Of a stretch of DNA of 64,000 nt, positions 62,440 to 64,000 are shown piece by piece (positions within the stretch are counted from its first letter, which is position 1; each line of letters starts with the position of its first letter). The DNA is from Emiliania huxleyi CCMP1516. Its lineage: Eukaryota; Haptophyta; Isochrysidales; Noelaerhabdaceae. The position numbers were made by a program, and so were the translations under genes. The DNA is taken from assembly GCF_000372725.1 (NCBI RefSeq), contig NW_005200417.1, positions 232,141 through 296,140 on the forward strand, given 5' to 3'. The notes beneath the pieces are model-generated. The model did not search any database, had not been told where the DNA came from, and was given only the letters and a program-made list of their open reading frames with translations.

Positions 62440-62491
62440 GGTAAAACCCGAAAATACCTGGGTTTTTCCAGGTATTTTCGGGTATTACCCG
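62440..62491. repeat. 23-bp-arm hairpin
   Basis: Arms 62440-62462 and 62469-62491 pair at 22 of 23 positions around a GTTTTT loop (one more pair outside). It is in a locally AT-richer segment with GTTGTTACT repeats (62379-62405), just beyond the end of the LINE fragment. 61965-62534 otherwise contains the kinase 3' UTR and a G12 run. Confidence 0.85.
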
Positions 62492-62534
62492 CACTGGACG
62501 CTGGAGATCGTCGTGGGTCACTGCCAGGCCTTCC

Positions 62535-64000
62535 TTATTGTTGTTCAGCTGGCCTAACGTTAGCTACTGTTGTTGGGGAGCCCCACTGTTGTTCTGTTGT
62601 TAAACTGTTAACACTAGCAAATAAATAAATAAAACGGACACCTCTACTAGGAGATGGGTAAAAAGGAACAGGTCCCCGCCCTGCGGTCTTTGTGCAGGGT
62701 TCTTTGTGGGTGTGGTCGGCGGCTAGCCGGGGTCGTCCTCCCGATGGGGGACTAGCACTAGCCGTCTTCCACATGGTCCCTCGGGTCCCTGCTGCTCCTA
62801 ATCTCTTCGTACATCCTCCTGCTGATCTCCGCAACGTCCTGCTCCCTCCCTCGTCTCGCCCTGCGCGACTGCTCCGCCTCACCGTCGTCCGCCCTGCGTC
62901 GTCTGGTGACGGGTCCTCCATAGTCGGTTGAGGTCGCCGCCCTCCTCGTGCCTCTTCCCAACGTTCCCTCGGCGGTCGATGCCGTCTGGTCCGCCTCCGC
63001 CGTCCCCGGGTCTGCCCTGCCCTCGTCTGCACTAGCTTCTGTTTCGTCATCACTGGCGCCTCTCCTCTTCTTTCTCCTCTTCTTGTACTACTTTTAGCTC
63101 TCTCTCTTCTCTCTCTCTTCTTGTATGCTTTGTACATCGCGTCGATTCCTTTTCGCGTGAGCACCATCCTGAAGCTCGCCCAGCAGCGGAACCGCTCCCG
63201 AAGTCGAAGGAGCATCATCAGTCTCACCCACTTCGCTCTCTGCCCACCGTCTCCGCTCCCTCCCGCTTGAGCCGCCGTCGTGGCCCTCGTTCGTCCCACT
63301 GGCTGTTGGCCTGTCTGCACGTTGCCTCCGTTATCCCTCCTCCTCCGCGACTCCCTCAAGGCCGGGCGGGCCTCCTTCCACCCAGCGAAGAGCTTCCTCA
63401 GCCACTCGATGTGTTCCTCTCTCTTCATTATGCGCGCCGTTGCTTCATCATTGAGCTGTATCCACCTCTGCACCGCTCCCGTCGCCGCCTCGGCCACGAC
63501 TTGCAAGTTCCTCGTGACCCCGGTGCCAAGGTCCCTTCGGCTCTTCTCCGAGAGGTCATCTACCAGTGCTGGCAACACCCCCCCGACTGCGGGGGCCAGT
63601 GTATCGTACCCGTCCTCGTCCAGCACCCTGTAGCGTGAGCCCTTCAGCGCAGCGACATGCGCCATCCTCAGCGTCTTCAGCGTCTCCTTGGAGTCGGGTG
63701 CCGCCTGTGCCACTTTGCTGATCGCCGTCCCTGTCTGCGCTCGCGCTACTCTGAGGAACCATCTGGCCTGCTCCCTATTCCCCAGGCAGGCGCCGCTAAG
63801 CACGTGCGCCATTGTCGCTCTAGGCGGGTTCTCATCTTCCTCGGTCCATTGCTGCGCGGCTTTCCGCACGATCGGACACAGCGGGTCCCGCTTTAGTGCT
63901 GCCCTCCTCGCCGCGTCCCTCGCGGCCTTACAGACGAGGCAGCCCCTGAGGTCGCTCCTTGTGGCGGCGCCCGGGGTCTCCCTCCCCGCCTCGCCCCGCA
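62535..64000 (-). mobile_element. non-LTR retrotransposon ORF, 3' end (continues beyond window)
   Basis: Open from the window edge to a stop at 62535. It reads GCLVCKAARDAARRAALKRD PLCPIVRKAAQQWTEE...MAHVLSGACLG, in which C-x2-C and H-x5-C can form the zinc finger found after the reverse transcriptase of many LINEs. After that come RYRVLDEDGYDTLAPAVGGV, VQRWIQLNDEATARIMKREE and a very basic Arg-rich tail. The true coding end may be earlier than 62535 since the last 150 codons look low-complexity. Its base composition and style match the 17.6-kb LINE, whose 3' part is missing, so both could be one family, but the two do not overlap. An (AAAT)3 stretch at 62621-62633 may mark its 3' end. Confidence 0.7.

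Overview
The window is nuclear eukaryotic DNA, very GC-rich. It has many short introns (mostly about 67-80 bp), proteins with Ala/Pro-rich low-complexity tracts, and abundant degenerate retroelements. The best fit is a haptophyte alga of the Emiliania huxleyi type. This is inferred from gene style: predominantly GC-AG introns, intronic 10-11 nt minisatellites, two-part-looking N-terminal signals and very high GC. No species assignment was computed.

Layout. 0-17 kb is gene-dense: a frame-broken F-box/LRR gene, a 2OG-Fe(II) oxygenase, a kinesin with six introns, an unknown four-exon gene, a multi-pass membrane protein with a C-terminal TIR-like domain, guanylate kinase (six exons) and a multi-pass membrane protein. 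17.6-20.6 kb is a truncated non-LTR retrotransposon ORF (endonuclease plus the start of the reverse transcriptase). 22-40 kb is again genic: an armadillo-repeat protein, an SLC25 carrier, a small secreted or plastid-type protein, a one-TM protein, FUN14, eIF2B-alpha, 3-hydroxyisobutyrate dehydrogenase, a Tudor-like protein, and the 5' half of an EF-hand/adenylate-kinase-like gene. 40.3-61.1 kb is accessory and repeat-rich. It holds retroelement fragments, a 1.4-kb satellite, two elements with terminal inverted repeats, an intronless copy of the kinase, LINE tails, a (SPPPP)n-type array and an F-box gene. At 61.1-62.0 kb the 3' half of the intron-containing kinase gene appears. The right edge is the 3' end of another LINE.

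The most interesting signals concern introns. I could model 38 introns; 25 start with GC and 13 with GT, and all end in AG. The intronless kinase copy at 50.6-51.7 kb acts as an internal cDNA and confirms seven of these junctions, five of them GC-AG. Several introns begin with a copy of the first 15-35 nt of the downstream exon, as expected if introns arose by local duplication of a splice-competent AG|GYG site. Nine or so introns in seven loci carry 10-11 nt minisatellites that share a purine-rich unit (roughly GAGAYGNNNCC) always in the sense orientation, whichever DNA strand the gene lies on.

Housekeeping genes here have no shared pathway. The FUN14, eIF2B-alpha and HIBADH genes form a tight cluster (about 200-bp spacers), with eIF2B-alpha and HIBADH divergent from a shared promoter interval. 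All gene models were assembled by eye from frame, splice signals and family conservation; no search or alignment was run.
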